NCBI GenBank assembly: GCA_050015495.1
Contig: JBEKBH010000003.1
Span: 1-64,000, forward strand
Source of the DNA: Palsa-1439 sp050015495
Lineage (GTDB): Bacteria > Verrucomicrobiota > Verrucomicrobiia > Palsa-1439
Direction of reading: 5' to 3'
Length of the DNA stretch: 64,000 bases
Position 1 is the first letter of the stretch. Each line of letters starts with the position of its first letter. The notes beneath the pieces are model-generated. The model was not told where the DNA came from. It saw only the letters and a list, made by a program, of their open reading frames with translations, and did not search any database. Of this stretch, positions 51,380 through 60,108 are shown piece by piece. Both the position numbers and the translations under genes were made by a program.

Positions 51380-52109
51380 GTTGATCTCATCGTTGGTGTT
51401 GACGGTGCTCGTGGTATTTGCCCCGGCAATTGCGGACGGAGAGAATGGCGACGGAGTCATTTCGGGGACCGTTCGCCTGGTTGGATCGGCCCCGACCATC
51501 CCCACCATCCAACCCGAGGTGGATTTCGATGCCTGCGGGACGGAACCGCGCCAGACGAAATCGCTGGTTCTGGGCACAAACCAGGCCGTGCGCGATGTGA
51601 TTATCTATCTGGGAGGTTACGCACAAAACAACGTCACCAGCCAAACAAATGACGCCGTCGTTCTTGACCAGCGCAATTGCGAATTCGTGCCGCGGATCCA
51701 GATTGCGCGGAGCGGCGCCCCGCTCATCCTCCGGAACAGCGACCCCGTGCTGCATGTGGTTCGCATCGACTCGATGAGTGGAACCAACGGGCAGCGCACA
51801 TTGCTCGAGGCGGCGACTCCCTACGCCGGCTTTGAAAAGACGTATCAACTGGCCAATTTTCGCGAGCCGACGCTTCTGCACGTAGCATCCGCCAACGGGC
51901 ATGAGTGGATGAACGCCTATATCGCCGTGCTGCCGCATCCGTGGGCCGTGCTCACGGACGAGAACGGTCATTTTGTGCTTCACCACGTGCCTCCCGGTAC
52001 CCAGAAGATCTACGCGTGGCATGAGGTCCTCGGCGTGTTGACGGAAGAAGTGAGGCTCAACGGCAACCGCTCGGCCGTCGTCGATTTCGACTTCGTTACG
52101 AAAAAGTAG
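51366..52109 (+). CDS. Exported cupredoxin-like paralogue lacking the Cys ligand
   Basis: 247-residue secreted protein, paralogue of the product at 41709. Signal peptide (1-22), cupredoxin-like region and a C-terminal carboxypeptidase-regulatory-like domain (DENGHFVLHHVPPGTQKIYA near 196). Where the first protein has FKCDVHPWM, this one has HVASANGHEWM: the Cys is gone although the His and Met remain, so a blue or red copper site is unlikely. Last gene of the cluster; only 9 bases separate it from the convergent gene. Confidence 0.8.
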   Translation: MHPPRLISSLVLTVLVVFAPAIADGENGDGVISGTVRLVGSAPTIPTIQPEVDFDACGTEPRQTKSLVLGTNQAVRDVIIYLGGYAQNNVTSQTNDAVVLDQRNCEFVPRIQIARSGAPLILRNSDPVLHVVRIDSMSGTNGQRTLLEAATPYAGFEKTYQLANFREPTLLHVASANGHEWMNAYIAVLPHPWAVLTDENGHFVLHHVPPGTQKIYAWHEVLGVLTEEVRLNGNRSAVVDFDFVTKK

Positions 52110-52118
52110 CGCCGACCG

Positions 52119-53669
52119 TCAGAATTTTCCTTCGAGACGGAGTTCACTTTTCCTCGCCAATTCCGCGTTGTTCGTGTCCCCCAGCGCATCGAAGCAATCC
52201 GCGAGCGCCCTCCAAACGTCAGGGTCTTCGACGTTGTGCTGCGCGAGCGGACGCAGCACGTGGATGGCCTCACGTTGCTTGCCTTGATTGATGTACGCGT
52301 AGGCCAAGTTCTTGCGGCCGGGAATGCCGTCGGGCGCAATCTCAATCGCTCGCTGGCCGTGGTGGATCGCCCGGTCAAATTCCTTGAGCCTCGTGTACCA
52401 GACGGTGAGATTGATGTGGGCGGGCAGGCAATCGGGATTCTCTTGCAGGGCATTCAGGAACAACGTCTCGGAATTGAACCAGACTTCCGTCCGCCGCTCG
52501 GCCAGCACAGTCAGGGCCGCGAAAACAGCGGCAATCGCTCCCCCCAACACGATACGCGCGCCGACACCGCGCGCCGTTCCAGCCGCGTGGGCGATGGCCG
52601 CGCCCACGGGCAACATCAGTCCGAGTAGCGCGAGATGCGCGTACCGGTCGGCAACCACGTGGATGCCCACAGGCACCAATCCGATCGTCGGCGAGAGGGT
52701 AATGATATAGAACAACCATGAGGGCCAGAGCACGGGCCACCGGCGTCGGGCCGCAAATATCAACACGGTGATGAGAACGAACGCCGCGAGATACTCGAGG
52801 CTCAAGGGAACGCTCCAGTGCATCTCGTCGAACGCCGGGTAGACCGCCGAGAGATGGGTCGGCCAGAAGAGCTTTCGGACGTAAAAGAGGGAACAGTATC
52901 CCACCAGTCCGGCCCGCGCCCAAAGCGGAATGACTTCGGGGGTTGCGACCGTTTCGCCTATGCCTCCGGCCTGGCAGGCGAATGTAACCCCGGCAATTAT
53001 CAGGGCAACGGCAAAAAACGGGATCTTTTCCTCCCACGCCTTGCGCTTGGCAAGGAAGCGGTCGATAAGCAGTAACACTGCCGGGAACGTGACCGCGGTG
53101 GACTTCGACAATGTGGAGGCAACGAACAACCCGAGGCACATTCCATAGTAGACGCGCCTGCGGCTTTCCAACCACCGGAAATAGCTGATCAAACCGAGCA
53201 AATAGAAGAACACAAACAGCACGTCCTTGCGCTCGGTGGCCCACGCGACCGACTCGACGTGCAACGGGTGGACACCGAACATCACCGCGGTCAGCAGCGC
53301 CGTCGTCAGTGCGTATCGGGATCGGCCACGCAACACCTCCCGCACGAGGATCAGCACCAGCACGGTGTTGGCGACGTGCAGCAGCAAGTTGGTGAGGTGA
53401 TACCCGAACGGATCGCGGCCCCAAATCTGGTAGTCGATGGCGAACGATAACCATGTCAGCGGGCAATACAACTTGGCCGTCGGCTGCGTGAACATCATCC
53501 ACAGGTTATTCGCGCTCAACGAACGGATGGCGAGGTTGGTGGTGATGTGGTTGGTGTCGTCCCATTCCACGAATTGGCCCCGCAACCCGTAAACATGCGC
53601 GGCGACCGTCAGGATGACCACGAGAAGTACGTCCAACCAGATTCTATCGGATTCGGAGCGCTCGTTCAT
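52119..53669 (-). CDS. TMTC-like GT-C glycosyltransferase with TPR tail
   Basis: 516-residue membrane protein with about ten spans. The first outer loop has the acidic pair EWDDTNH; HPLHVESVAWATERKDVL near 132 is the DUF1736/TMTC family signature, with ADRYAHLALLG near 333. The C-terminal ~110 residues are three TPR-like helix pairs (NPDCLPAHINLTVWYTRLKE, FDRAIHHGQRAIEIAPDGIP). It may transfer sugars such as mannose to proteins from a polyprenyl-phosphate donor. It lies 18 bases after the YqeY gene. Confidence 0.82.
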   Translation of the reverse strand: MNERSESDRIWLDVLLVVILTVAAHVYGLRGQFVEWDDTNHITTNLAIRSLSANNLWMMFTQPTAKLYCPLTWLSFAIDYQIWGRDPFGYHLTNLLLHVANTVLVLILVREVLRGRSRYALTTALLTAVMFGVHPLHVESVAWATERKDVLFVFFYLLGLISYFRWLESRRRVYYGMCLGLFVASTLSKSTAVTFPAVLLLIDRFLAKRKAWEEKIPFFAVALIIAGVTFACQAGGIGETVATPEVIPLWARAGLVGYCSLFYVRKLFWPTHLSAVYPAFDEMHWSVPLSLEYLAAFVLITVLIFAARRRWPVLWPSWLFYIITLSPTIGLVPVGIHVVADRYAHLALLGLMLPVGAAIAHAAGTARGVGARIVLGGAIAAVFAALTVLAERRTEVWFNSETLFLNALQENPDCLPAHINLTVWYTRLKEFDRAIHHGQRAIEIAPDGIPGRKNLAYAYINQGKQREAIHVLRPLAQHNVEDPDVWRALADCFDALGDTNNAELARKSELRLEGKF

Positions 53670-53687
53670 GCGCGTGGGGCGCTGACG

Positions 53688-54131
53688 CTACACCAGGTTG
53701 GCGGAAACAAGTTGGCTCACAAGCCGATTGTCGGCGCGACCGGCAAGCTTCGCGTGCACGGCTTTCATGACCTTGCCCATGTCCGCCTTGGTCGTCGCTC
53801 CGAGTTCCGCGATCGTGGCTTTGACCACTTCTTCCACTTGCGCCTGGGAAAGCTCCTCCGGCAGGTACGACTTCAAGACCGCCAACTCGGCCTTCTCCTT
53901 CTCGACCAGGTCCGCCCGCCCGCCCTTCTCGAACCCCTCAATCGAATCCTGCCGCTGCTTGATCTGCTTCTTGATGACCGTCGTCACGTCCGCATCGGTC
54001 AGTTTTTCCTGCTTCTTGTCGATCTTGTAATACTCGATCGCCGATTTGAGCATGCGCAACGTCGAGAGACGCGGCGCATCCTTGGCGCGCATCGCGTCCT
54101 TCATGTCGGCCGCAATTTTGTCCGTCAACAT
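53688..54131 (-). CDS. GatB/YqeY domain protein
   Basis: 147-residue stand-alone YqeY-type protein: MLTDKIAADMKDAMRAKDAP and RLSTLRMLKSAIEYYKID at the N-terminus, then KKQIKQRQDSIEGFEKGGR and a C-terminal helical domain (YLPEELSQAQVEEVVKATI, ADMGKVMKAVHAKL). Related to the tail domain of the GatB amidotransferase subunit; it may bind tRNA. Sits 52 bases after rtcB on the same strand. Confidence 0.92.
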   Translation of the reverse strand: MLTDKIAADMKDAMRAKDAPRLSTLRMLKSAIEYYKIDKKQEKLTDADVTTVIKKQIKQRQDSIEGFEKGGRADLVEKEKAELAVLKSYLPEELSQAQVEEVVKATIAELGATTKADMGKVMKAVHAKLAGRADNRLVSQLVSANLV

Positions 54132-54183
54132 ACGCTCCAGACTAGGCGGGGGACGCGCGGCTTGTCAACTCATTCGCCCGCAT

Positions 54184-55629
54184 TCATCCTTTCACCACTC
54201 CAATGGGACGCAATCGCGCCACCTTCCGCGCGAGGCCGGCGTTATGGCAAACGTCCACCACGGTTTCCACGTCCTTGTACGCCCACGGCGCTTCCTCCAG
54301 CGCCGTGCCGTGTCCCTGCGCCATCATCACCACGCCGCGCTCGTCCATCTCGCGCTGCAAATCCTCGAAACCTTTCTCTCTCTTCGCTTGCGCGCGGCTC
54401 ATCATTCGTCCCGCGCCGTGGCAAACCGTTCCCCACGTCTGTTTCATCGCGCCATCGGTGCCCACGAGCACGAACGAATACCGCCCCATGTCGCCGGGCA
54501 CCAGCACCGGTTGTCCGATCGGCTTGTATCGGTCCGGAATCATGGCATGACCGGGCGGGAACGCCCGCGTCGCCCCTTTGCGATGGACGCACACGGTCTT
54601 CTCGTGCCCATCGACCGTGTGCTGTTCCAGTTTGGCGATGTTGTGCGGGACGTCGTACACCAGTTCCATGCCAAGGTCGCGCGGCGAAATCCGCAGCGCG
54701 TGCAGGAACGCCGTCTCCGCTTTCGTCATCAGCACCTGCCGGTTCGCGAAAGCGTAGTTCGCCGCGCAACGCATCGACGACAAGTACTCTTCGCCTTCGG
54801 GAGAATGCACCGGCGCGCTCACCAGCTGCCGATCCGGCAGATGAATCCCGTATTTCGCCGGCGCGCCGCGCAAGACCTTCAAATAATCGTCACACACCTG
54901 GTACCCGAATCCGCGCGAGCCGCAGTGGATCATCACGGTGACCTGGCCGGGAAACAATCCCATGACGTCAGCCGCGTTTTCGTGGAAGATTTCATCGACG
55001 ATCTGTACTTCGAGAAAGTGATTGCCGCTGCCGAGCGACCCGAGTTGGCCTTTGCCGCGTTCCAGCGCGCGATCGGTGATGTTCGACGGTTCCGCGTCCC
55101 CCAGTTTTCCGTGTTCCTCGATGAACTCCAGGTCATCGGCCTCGCCGAACCCGTGGTCCACGGCCCAGTGGGCGCCCTCGTTGACGCACCGCCGCTCGTC
55201 GTCGTAGGACAGTTTCAGGTCGCTTCCCCGGCCAAGCCCGCAGGGGATGTCGCGAAACAGTTGGGCGACCAGCTCGCGGATCTTCGGCGCCACGTCCTCG
55301 CGTTTGAGGTTGGTCCGCATCAGGCGGACCCCGCAATTGATGTCGTAACCGACCCCGCCGGGAGAAATCACGCCGCCTTGGTTCGGGTCCGTCGCGCAGC
55401 AACCGCCGATGGGAAACCCATAACCCCAATGGATGTCCGGCATGGCAAGCGAGTATTTCTGGATGCCCGGTAGGAACGCGACGTTGGCGACCTGTTCGAG
55501 GCAATTGTCGCCGACGATATGCTCCAACATCTTCTCCGACGCGTAAATCCGGCCGGGGACGCGCATCCCTGACTTGTACGACGCCGGCAACTCCCACAGC
55601 CAATCATTGATTTTCTCCAGCGGGTTCAC
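54184..55629 (-). CDS. rtcB: RNA-splicing ligase RtcB
   Basis: 481-residue 3'-phosphate RNA ligase using GTP and Mn2+. Mn ligands in GVGYDINCGVRL near 92 (Asp, Cys), GSGNHFLEVQ near 201 (His), and HCGSRGFGYQV near 235; the guanylated His is in CHGAGRMMSRAQ near 405. Length and N-terminus (LPASYKSGMRVPGRIYAS) are standard. No archease or RtcA gene is beside it. It joins tRNA halves or repairs cleaved RNA. Confidence 0.96.
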   Translation of the reverse strand: MNPLEKINDWLWELPASYKSGMRVPGRIYASEKMLEHIVGDNCLEQVANVAFLPGIQKYSLAMPDIHWGYGFPIGGCCATDPNQGGVISPGGVGYDINCGVRLMRTNLKREDVAPKIRELVAQLFRDIPCGLGRGSDLKLSYDDERRCVNEGAHWAVDHGFGEADDLEFIEEHGKLGDAEPSNITDRALERGKGQLGSLGSGNHFLEVQIVDEIFHENAADVMGLFPGQVTVMIHCGSRGFGYQVCDDYLKVLRGAPAKYGIHLPDRQLVSAPVHSPEGEEYLSSMRCAANYAFANRQVLMTKAETAFLHALRISPRDLGMELVYDVPHNIAKLEQHTVDGHEKTVCVHRKGATRAFPPGHAMIPDRYKPIGQPVLVPGDMGRYSFVLVGTDGAMKQTWGTVCHGAGRMMSRAQAKREKGFEDLQREMDERGVVMMAQGHGTALEEAPWAYKDVETVVDVCHNAGLARKVARLRPIGVVKG

Positions 55630-55672
55630 ACCGTCACCCTACCTCGTGTGCGGAAGTTACACAAACCCGTGC

Positions 55673-55696
55673 TGTAGCGGCGGTCTATGACCGCCG
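55673..55696 (+). repeat. REP-like palindrome, copy 1 (TGTAGC head)
   Basis: Head TGTAG followed by CGGCGGTC-TAT-GACCGCCG, a perfect 8-bp stem with a 3-base loop, 43 bases upstream of rtcB. It shares the TGTAGCG head with three other palindromes in this gap, while the stem sequences differ but stay paired. Confidence 0.65.
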
Positions 55697-55782
55697 AAGT
55701 CCGCTCTTCGCACGACGGCTTTGTCTCCATCCGCGTTCCCTCGCCCTTGTCGTGTAAAGGGGCGGGTGTTTCGCAGCCCTCT

Positions 55783-55803
55783 CCTCTCCCCTTGGGGGAG
55801 AGG
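55783..55803. repeat. Strong GC-rich hairpin CCTCTCCCC/GGGGAGAGG
   Basis: Perfect 9-bp stem (55783-55791 with 55795-55803, 3-base loop), flanked by CTCCC- and TGAGGGG-type arms (GGTGAGGGG follows at 55809). This pattern of nested pyrimidine/purine arms is a common dispersed intergenic palindrome in high-GC bacteria. It could fold on either strand. Confidence 0.6.
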
Positions 55804-55993
55804 ATTAAGGTGAGGGGAAATCTGTTGTGCGCCGGTCTTCCGTAAGTGGACATCGTCGGCAGTCCCTCATTTTGGCTTCGTTTTGCCCTCAGACACGTCA
55901 TCTTGCCAGTCTGCCCCCCCGAAAGATGGGTTTGTTTTTGGCTTTGTTCCGGTAACTTTTCCACGCCGGCTTGCATAAACTTGGGTTTGTTTT

Positions 55994-56012
55994 CCAAAAA
56001 AGCTTTTTTTGG
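55994..56012. terminator. Possible bidirectional terminator (A/T palindrome)
   Basis: CCAAAAAAGCTTTTTTTGG is a near-perfect palindrome of A and T tracts in a GC-rich gap between the divergent-free minus-strand genes. It provides an A run before and a T run after a short core on both strands. It may end the nuclease transcript; the stem is A-T rich, so efficiency is uncertain. Confidence 0.3.
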
Positions 56013-56032
56013 GCACCCATGTCCGGCGCCGT

Positions 56033-56279
56033 ATGGGACCCGCCCGCCCGCCTTGCCGTTGGCGCGACAAATGTCTGAGTGTAGCGTGCGCTGTCCCCAG
56101 CGCATTCGCCCAAGCGCCAACCCGCCGTACGCCAATCGCCAACGCCCGGCTTGTCCGCCTCTGGCGTGACTCGCCCGCCTCTGGCGCCACAAATGCCCGG
56201 GTGTAGCGTGCGCTGTTCCCAGCGCATCCGCCCAAGTGCCGATCGCCGTGCGCCAATCGCCACCGTATGGGACCCGCCC
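56033..56279 (+). repeat. Two imperfect ~122-bp direct repeat units with REP-like palindromes (copies 2 and 3)
   Basis: TGTAGC heads at 56080 and 56202 are 122 bases apart. Each is followed by TGCGCTG, a 4-base loop and CAGCGCA (56087-56104 and 56209-56226). Around them GGCGC.ACAAATG, GCGCAT.CGCCCAAG and CGCCAATCGCCA recur. A 15-base segment GTATGGGACCCGCCC is present at both ends (56031 and 56265). Together this is a short tandem array of intergenic repeats. Confidence 0.6.
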
Positions 56280-56452
56280 ACCGTTTCGCGCCTCGACCTT
56301 CGTGGTTTCATATTGCCATCACGGCCTGTATCGCAAAGCGATACAACAGTCAAGTCGGAAAAGCGGTAGGCCGTCACGCGCCACACAAGACGAGTGGGGC
56401 GGGTACACCGGCTTTTGCATGCTCCCTCATGGCCGCGTGGGAGGCTGCCGGG

Positions 56453-56478
56453 TGTAGCGGCGCTTCTGTGAAGCGCCG
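56453..56478 (+). repeat. REP-like palindrome, copy 4 (TGTAGC head)
   Basis: TGTAG head, then CGGCGCTTC-TGT-GAAGCGCCG, a perfect 9-bp stem with a 3-base loop. It is 76 bases before the end of the nuclease gene. The remaining parts of the 925-base gap 55630-56554 hold no gene I can support. Confidence 0.65.
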
Positions 56479-56554
56479 AGCCGCCGCCAAAGTCGTCATC
56501 CCGAGCTTGTCGAGAGCCCAGTTCTCGAGACGCGACCATGTAATATCCTAGATT

Positions 56555-57538
56555 TCATGGACTCCGACGCCCAAGCCTCCTACCGGTGGTGACGTATTTG
56601 AGGTTCTTGTAGATGTACTCGACGGTCAGGTCGTGACCACCGGCCACAAAGCGGGGCGCTGGCGTGGTGGCTGTGACGGGTTGCCTGTGGGTTTGGCCCG
56701 CAATATAGGCCTGCGCCTCGGAATCGAGCCACTCGTGAGTCTGCTCAAACACGATCTCTGCCAGGTGTATGCGGTGTGCTGCCTTGCAGAACTGTCTCAA
56801 CTGTTTGGGAGGAACAGCAGCGGGTAGCTTGCGCGGGTCTCTTGAGGCCATTAGCTCCCTTAAGGCCAGATGATCCATGACGGAATTCAAAATCAGGCAT
56901 CCGAGAGTTTCACCGTGCAGTTGAGAAACATTTACAGGGATCAGAACTCTGAGGTGCTTGGGAAGCTCGCTCAGTTTGAACGCGTCCTTTCCTTGGACCT
57001 TGGCGTCCGTGTAGTGGTGCTCGCCCTGAAACTCAAAAGCGAGTCGGAAATCTTCAAACAGCACATCCAGTTCAAGGATTGCACCCGTGAGCGGATTCAC
57101 CAGAAAATGCGGTTTCACCCCGATTTCCTTTGAAGTCTTAAGGACAGTGAACGTGAGGAACGCATCGAGGTAACAATTCAGAAGTGCCTCACCGTGCGAC
57201 TTGCATTCGCCGGAGTATTTCGAGCGCAGCCGCAGGGTGAGAGCATCGATCACGTAATGGTTGAGGATCGTTCGCTCTCGCTGAGAATCGTAGCTAGGCA
57301 AGTTCAATCGTTGCAGGTCTTCGTGAAGACCGAAGATCAAACGGGCAAGATTCGGGATGGGTTTGAGCGAGTTCGACGAGCCGCCATACTTCCTCAGCAG
57401 CGTCTGTAGCTGGTGAGCCAGTCGAGCGAATCTGTATTGCAGGCTTCTAGAATTTGCGCTCGGTCCGATGGCTCGGATATACGCCTTATGGTTCGCCTTG
57501 ATCGCACCGATAGACCGTTTTCTGGCTGATGAGTCCAT
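56555..57538 (-). CDS. Putative PD-(D/E)XK-type nuclease, unknown family
   Basis: 327-residue soluble protein. The centre (about residues 115-202) fits a restriction-endonuclease-like core: Glu117, then ILELDVLFEDF (Asp158), LAFEFQGEHHY (Glu169-x-Gln171, with His174/175), a Lys184/Asp185 region and the strand LRVLIPVN. N-terminal ~100 residues are helical and basic (MDSSARKRSIGAIKANHK). Composition is less GC rich than the ppk/rtcB neighbours. It lies 14 bases after a DUF4145-like gene, forming a two-gene unit. A defence role is inferred; other nucleic-acid roles are possible. Confidence 0.65.
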   Translation of the reverse strand: MDSSARKRSIGAIKANHKAYIRAIGPSANSRSLQYRFARLAHQLQTLLRKYGGSSNSLKPIPNLARLIFGLHEDLQRLNLPSYDSQRERTILNHYVIDALTLRLRSKYSGECKSHGEALLNCYLDAFLTFTVLKTSKEIGVKPHFLVNPLTGAILELDVLFEDFRLAFEFQGEHHYTDAKVQGKDAFKLSELPKHLRVLIPVNVSQLHGETLGCLILNSVMDHLALRELMASRDPRKLPAAVPPKQLRQFCKAAHRIHLAEIVFEQTHEWLDSEAQAYIAGQTHRQPVTATTPAPRFVAGGHDLTVEYIYKNLKYVTTGRRLGRRSP

Positions 57539-57552
57539 AAACCTCTGGTCGC

Positions 57553-58521
57553 CTACGGACTGGGGGGCGTTGTCGCACCCGACTTCGTCTCGTCGGCCTC
57601 AGCACCAAAATCAATGATAAGCGTGTAATACGCGCCTACCTCTGTGTCGATCTTGCTGAAGTAGGTGTCGATAAAATGATTCGCCGCCGCCAATGCGAAC
57701 TCCGCATCGGAGCGCGTGAACCGGTAGCCGGGAATTTCTGCTGCATGGGCACCGGGAACATTGCCGATCAGACGCACGGCATCGACGATGTTCAACAGGT
57801 GCTGCGGAATCGGCGCCGGCTTCTCGTTCTTAAATGCCACGGTCATGTCGTTTAGCATCATAGCCTTGCCCTTGGCATCGACGGGCTGCTTCTTGAGTAG
57901 ACGGGGAAATGCAAACTTCAGAAGTCCTTCGAGTGCGCGTCGGCACATCACCACGCAAGAGCGATAATTCGCGATTTCTAGCGACTTGTACGCCTCTTCC
58001 AAGGACTGGATCAGGATCGGTGGAATCTGATGGTGAGAATCCCATCCGAGTGCGCCGTGGAGCAAGCCCAGAAACATCGCCCGCAGGTTCTCGTCCGTTG
58101 ACCATTCGCAATCAATGGAGAGTTCAGGTTCGCCATGAAAAGATGGCGGGCACTCCAGCAAAAGCTTCTTCAAAAACGTCACACCGTAAGCTTCATTGTT
58201 CGTGAAGCCGGTGATTTTCCCATCGAAATAGAAGTGCAGAACGACGATAACACCCTCGTCCCGGTCGTATTTCCGAACGAGTATGTGCGGCGGCATGTCG
58301 CGCAGTAATTGGCCCATCGGATGACCCTCGGGAGCGCCGCGGTCCTTGCGCGGTAGATGCAGGCGAACCCTGTCTGCGGCGGTCCAACCTTGTTGGCTCA
58401 AGAAGAGGATATTGAAGTCGATGGGAGAAAAATCCGCCTTGGCGTTGAGAACGCACACAGGTTCTTTGTTCCCCTCAGCAGAATACGCGTCCAAGCTTAC
58501 GGCCTTTTTGTCTATGCTCAT
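57553..58521 (-). CDS. DUF4145/HEPN-like domain protein
   Basis: 322-residue soluble protein with two parts. Residues 1-160 are of unknown fold and include beta-rich segments (VIVVLHFYFDGKITGF). Residues about 165-300 resemble DUF4145, an HEPN-like helical domain: SLEIANYRSCVVMCRRALEG, then AVRLIGNVPGAHA with Arg250, Gly253-Asn254 and His259. The R-x8-H spacing matches DUF4145 but not the classic HEPN RNase motif, so catalysis is unproven. It is upstream of and apparently co-transcribed with the nuclease gene. Confidence 0.6.
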   Translation of the reverse strand: MSIDKKAVSLDAYSAEGNKEPVCVLNAKADFSPIDFNILFLSQQGWTAADRVRLHLPRKDRGAPEGHPMGQLLRDMPPHILVRKYDRDEGVIVVLHFYFDGKITGFTNNEAYGVTFLKKLLLECPPSFHGEPELSIDCEWSTDENLRAMFLGLLHGALGWDSHHQIPPILIQSLEEAYKSLEIANYRSCVVMCRRALEGLLKFAFPRLLKKQPVDAKGKAMMLNDMTVAFKNEKPAPIPQHLLNIVDAVRLIGNVPGAHAAEIPGYRFTRSDAEFALAAANHFIDTYFSKIDTEVGAYYTLIIDFGAEADETKSGATTPPSP

Positions 58522-58673
58522 GTTCTAGTCCATATGCTGATGGATCATTTCTTTACGCGCCACCCGCCGATGCGCTGCTGGAGGTAGTCTACGGGGCCAA
58601 CGCCGTCAACGCATTACAATCTACAAAATCCTGCCGCCTAACGCTCCTGCCCTGCACCTTCCGTTGCCGAAGC

Positions 58674-60107
58674 TTATTCCACCCCCGCTGCCGCAAACCG
58701 CCGCCACTCTTTGTCCAGCGCCGACAGATTCCGTTCGCGTTGCTGTTGGAGATAAACCGCAATGGCCCGGGGGGGAAGCGGGCCTTCCCGTGACAAATGT
58801 TCCATCCCCAGATCGATGTCGTGAATCTTTCCGAGCACGCGCTCGATGCCATGCAGCCGTCTCGCGAGCCTGACCGTATCCGGCCCGAGCACCGATCCGA
58901 AAAATTCCGCCAGGTAACGCGCCTTGCGGAGGGTGATTCTCAGTCTGTGCAGTTTCTTCGGTGACCGCGAGTGGCGGAGTTGCTCGGCCTTGACGACCCG
59001 CCGCATCGCCCTATCCAATTGTTTCGACGCCAGCTTCGGCAACGAGCCGGGTGGCGATGTCCTGATCAGGCGCGGCAATTCTTCCCGTAACAGACGGTTG
59101 ATCTTGAGGCGCTGGCTGGCAAAGTGCGGTCCGCGGAAACAGCGGCGCACCGTCGCATGGACAAGCTGGCGCTGTTGCTGATGATGCCCCAGGTACGCGG
59201 GAAACAACCGGCTCCGCGCGACCACCGAACGGACCGCGCTGGATCCCAATATGTCCACCCATTCGTCGAGGTCGCGCACGGGCCCAAGCTCCTCGCTGAT
59301 TGTCTCCAGCAAATTCTCAATCTCCTGCCGTGGCCCATCCGGCAGGTGCTTGCGAAACGCCCGCAGAACCGTGCGCATCCGCCTCATGGCAACGCGGATG
59401 TCATGTAACGGCTCGCTCGTTTCCCCCGCAACCGCCGCATCCAGGTTGGCCAGAATCGTCTTGAACTGGATCCACAACAACCGGCGCGCGGCCTCGATCA
59501 CGTGCATGTTGCTGCGGATCAGTGGATCGTGGTCGACCGTCGTCCTCGGGGCGGGTTCGAATTGGATGTCGTAGGGGAACACAGCGCGCCAGACATCGGC
59601 CTTGCGATCGGCTCGCGCCAGACATTGGGGGAAGGCGTCACTGCGCACCGTGACCCGTATGGTTCGTTGCGCGCGACGGATGCTTGTGATCTTGGCCGTT
59701 TGCGCGTGGCTGTAATCCAATCCGTCGCCGACCCGCAAAAACGCCGCCAACTGTAGTATGGACAATGGGACGCCCTTGGTGCTGATTTTGCCCGAGTGGC
59801 AAACCATGATCTGGATGATCCGGTCGCACTCCGCCCGGGTGAACCCTTTGATCCCTTCCTCCATGACGATTTCCGCGCTGGCCTGGACGTGATGCACGGG
59901 ATCGATGCTGTAACCGACGTCGTGCAATCGGCCGGCCGCTTCCAGCAATCGCCGTCCCCCGGCCGACAGGTCGAGCGCCGCGCGGGTGTGGTCGAACAAC
60001 CTCAACGCCAGCGCCGTCACGTGCTCGGTGTGCACGTCCTCGTTATCGTAGGCCGCGCACAGCTCGTCGATGCTCAATCGGCCGATTCGGCGCAATGGAG
60101 ACTGCAT
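58674..60107 (-). CDS. HD-domain protein fused to CHAD domain
   Basis: About 477 residues from the ATG at 60107, just after the ppk stop; an upstream frame extension overlaps ppk and was rejected. The N-terminal HD domain (about 20-190) resembles the tail of Ppx/GppA: EHVTALALRLFDHT, GRLHDVGYSID and HH. The C-terminal CHAD domain (about 225-470) has basic helices with conserved His/Arg (LHDIRVAMRRMRTVLRAFRKHL, and LHRLRITLRKARYLAEFF), a polyphosphate-binding fold. It probably binds polyphosphate made by Ppk; whether HD acts as a phosphohydrolase is unknown. A 152-base gap follows. Confidence 0.88.
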   Translation of the reverse strand: MQSPLRRIGRLSIDELCAAYDNEDVHTEHVTALALRLFDHTRAALDLSAGGRRLLEAAGRLHDVGYSIDPVHHVQASAEIVMEEGIKGFTRAECDRIIQIMVCHSGKISTKGVPLSILQLAAFLRVGDGLDYSHAQTAKITSIRRAQRTIRVTVRSDAFPQCLARADRKADVWRAVFPYDIQFEPAPRTTVDHDPLIRSNMHVIEAARRLLWIQFKTILANLDAAVAGETSEPLHDIRVAMRRMRTVLRAFRKHLPDGPRQEIENLLETISEELGPVRDLDEWVDILGSSAVRSVVARSRLFPAYLGHHQQQRQLVHATVRRCFRGPHFASQRLKINRLLREELPRLIRTSPPGSLPKLASKQLDRAMRRVVKAEQLRHSRSPKKLHRLRITLRKARYLAEFFGSVLGPDTVRLARRLHGIERVLGKIHDIDLGMEHLSREGPLPPRAIAVYLQQQRERNLSALDKEWRRFAAAGVE

Positions 60108-60108
60108 A

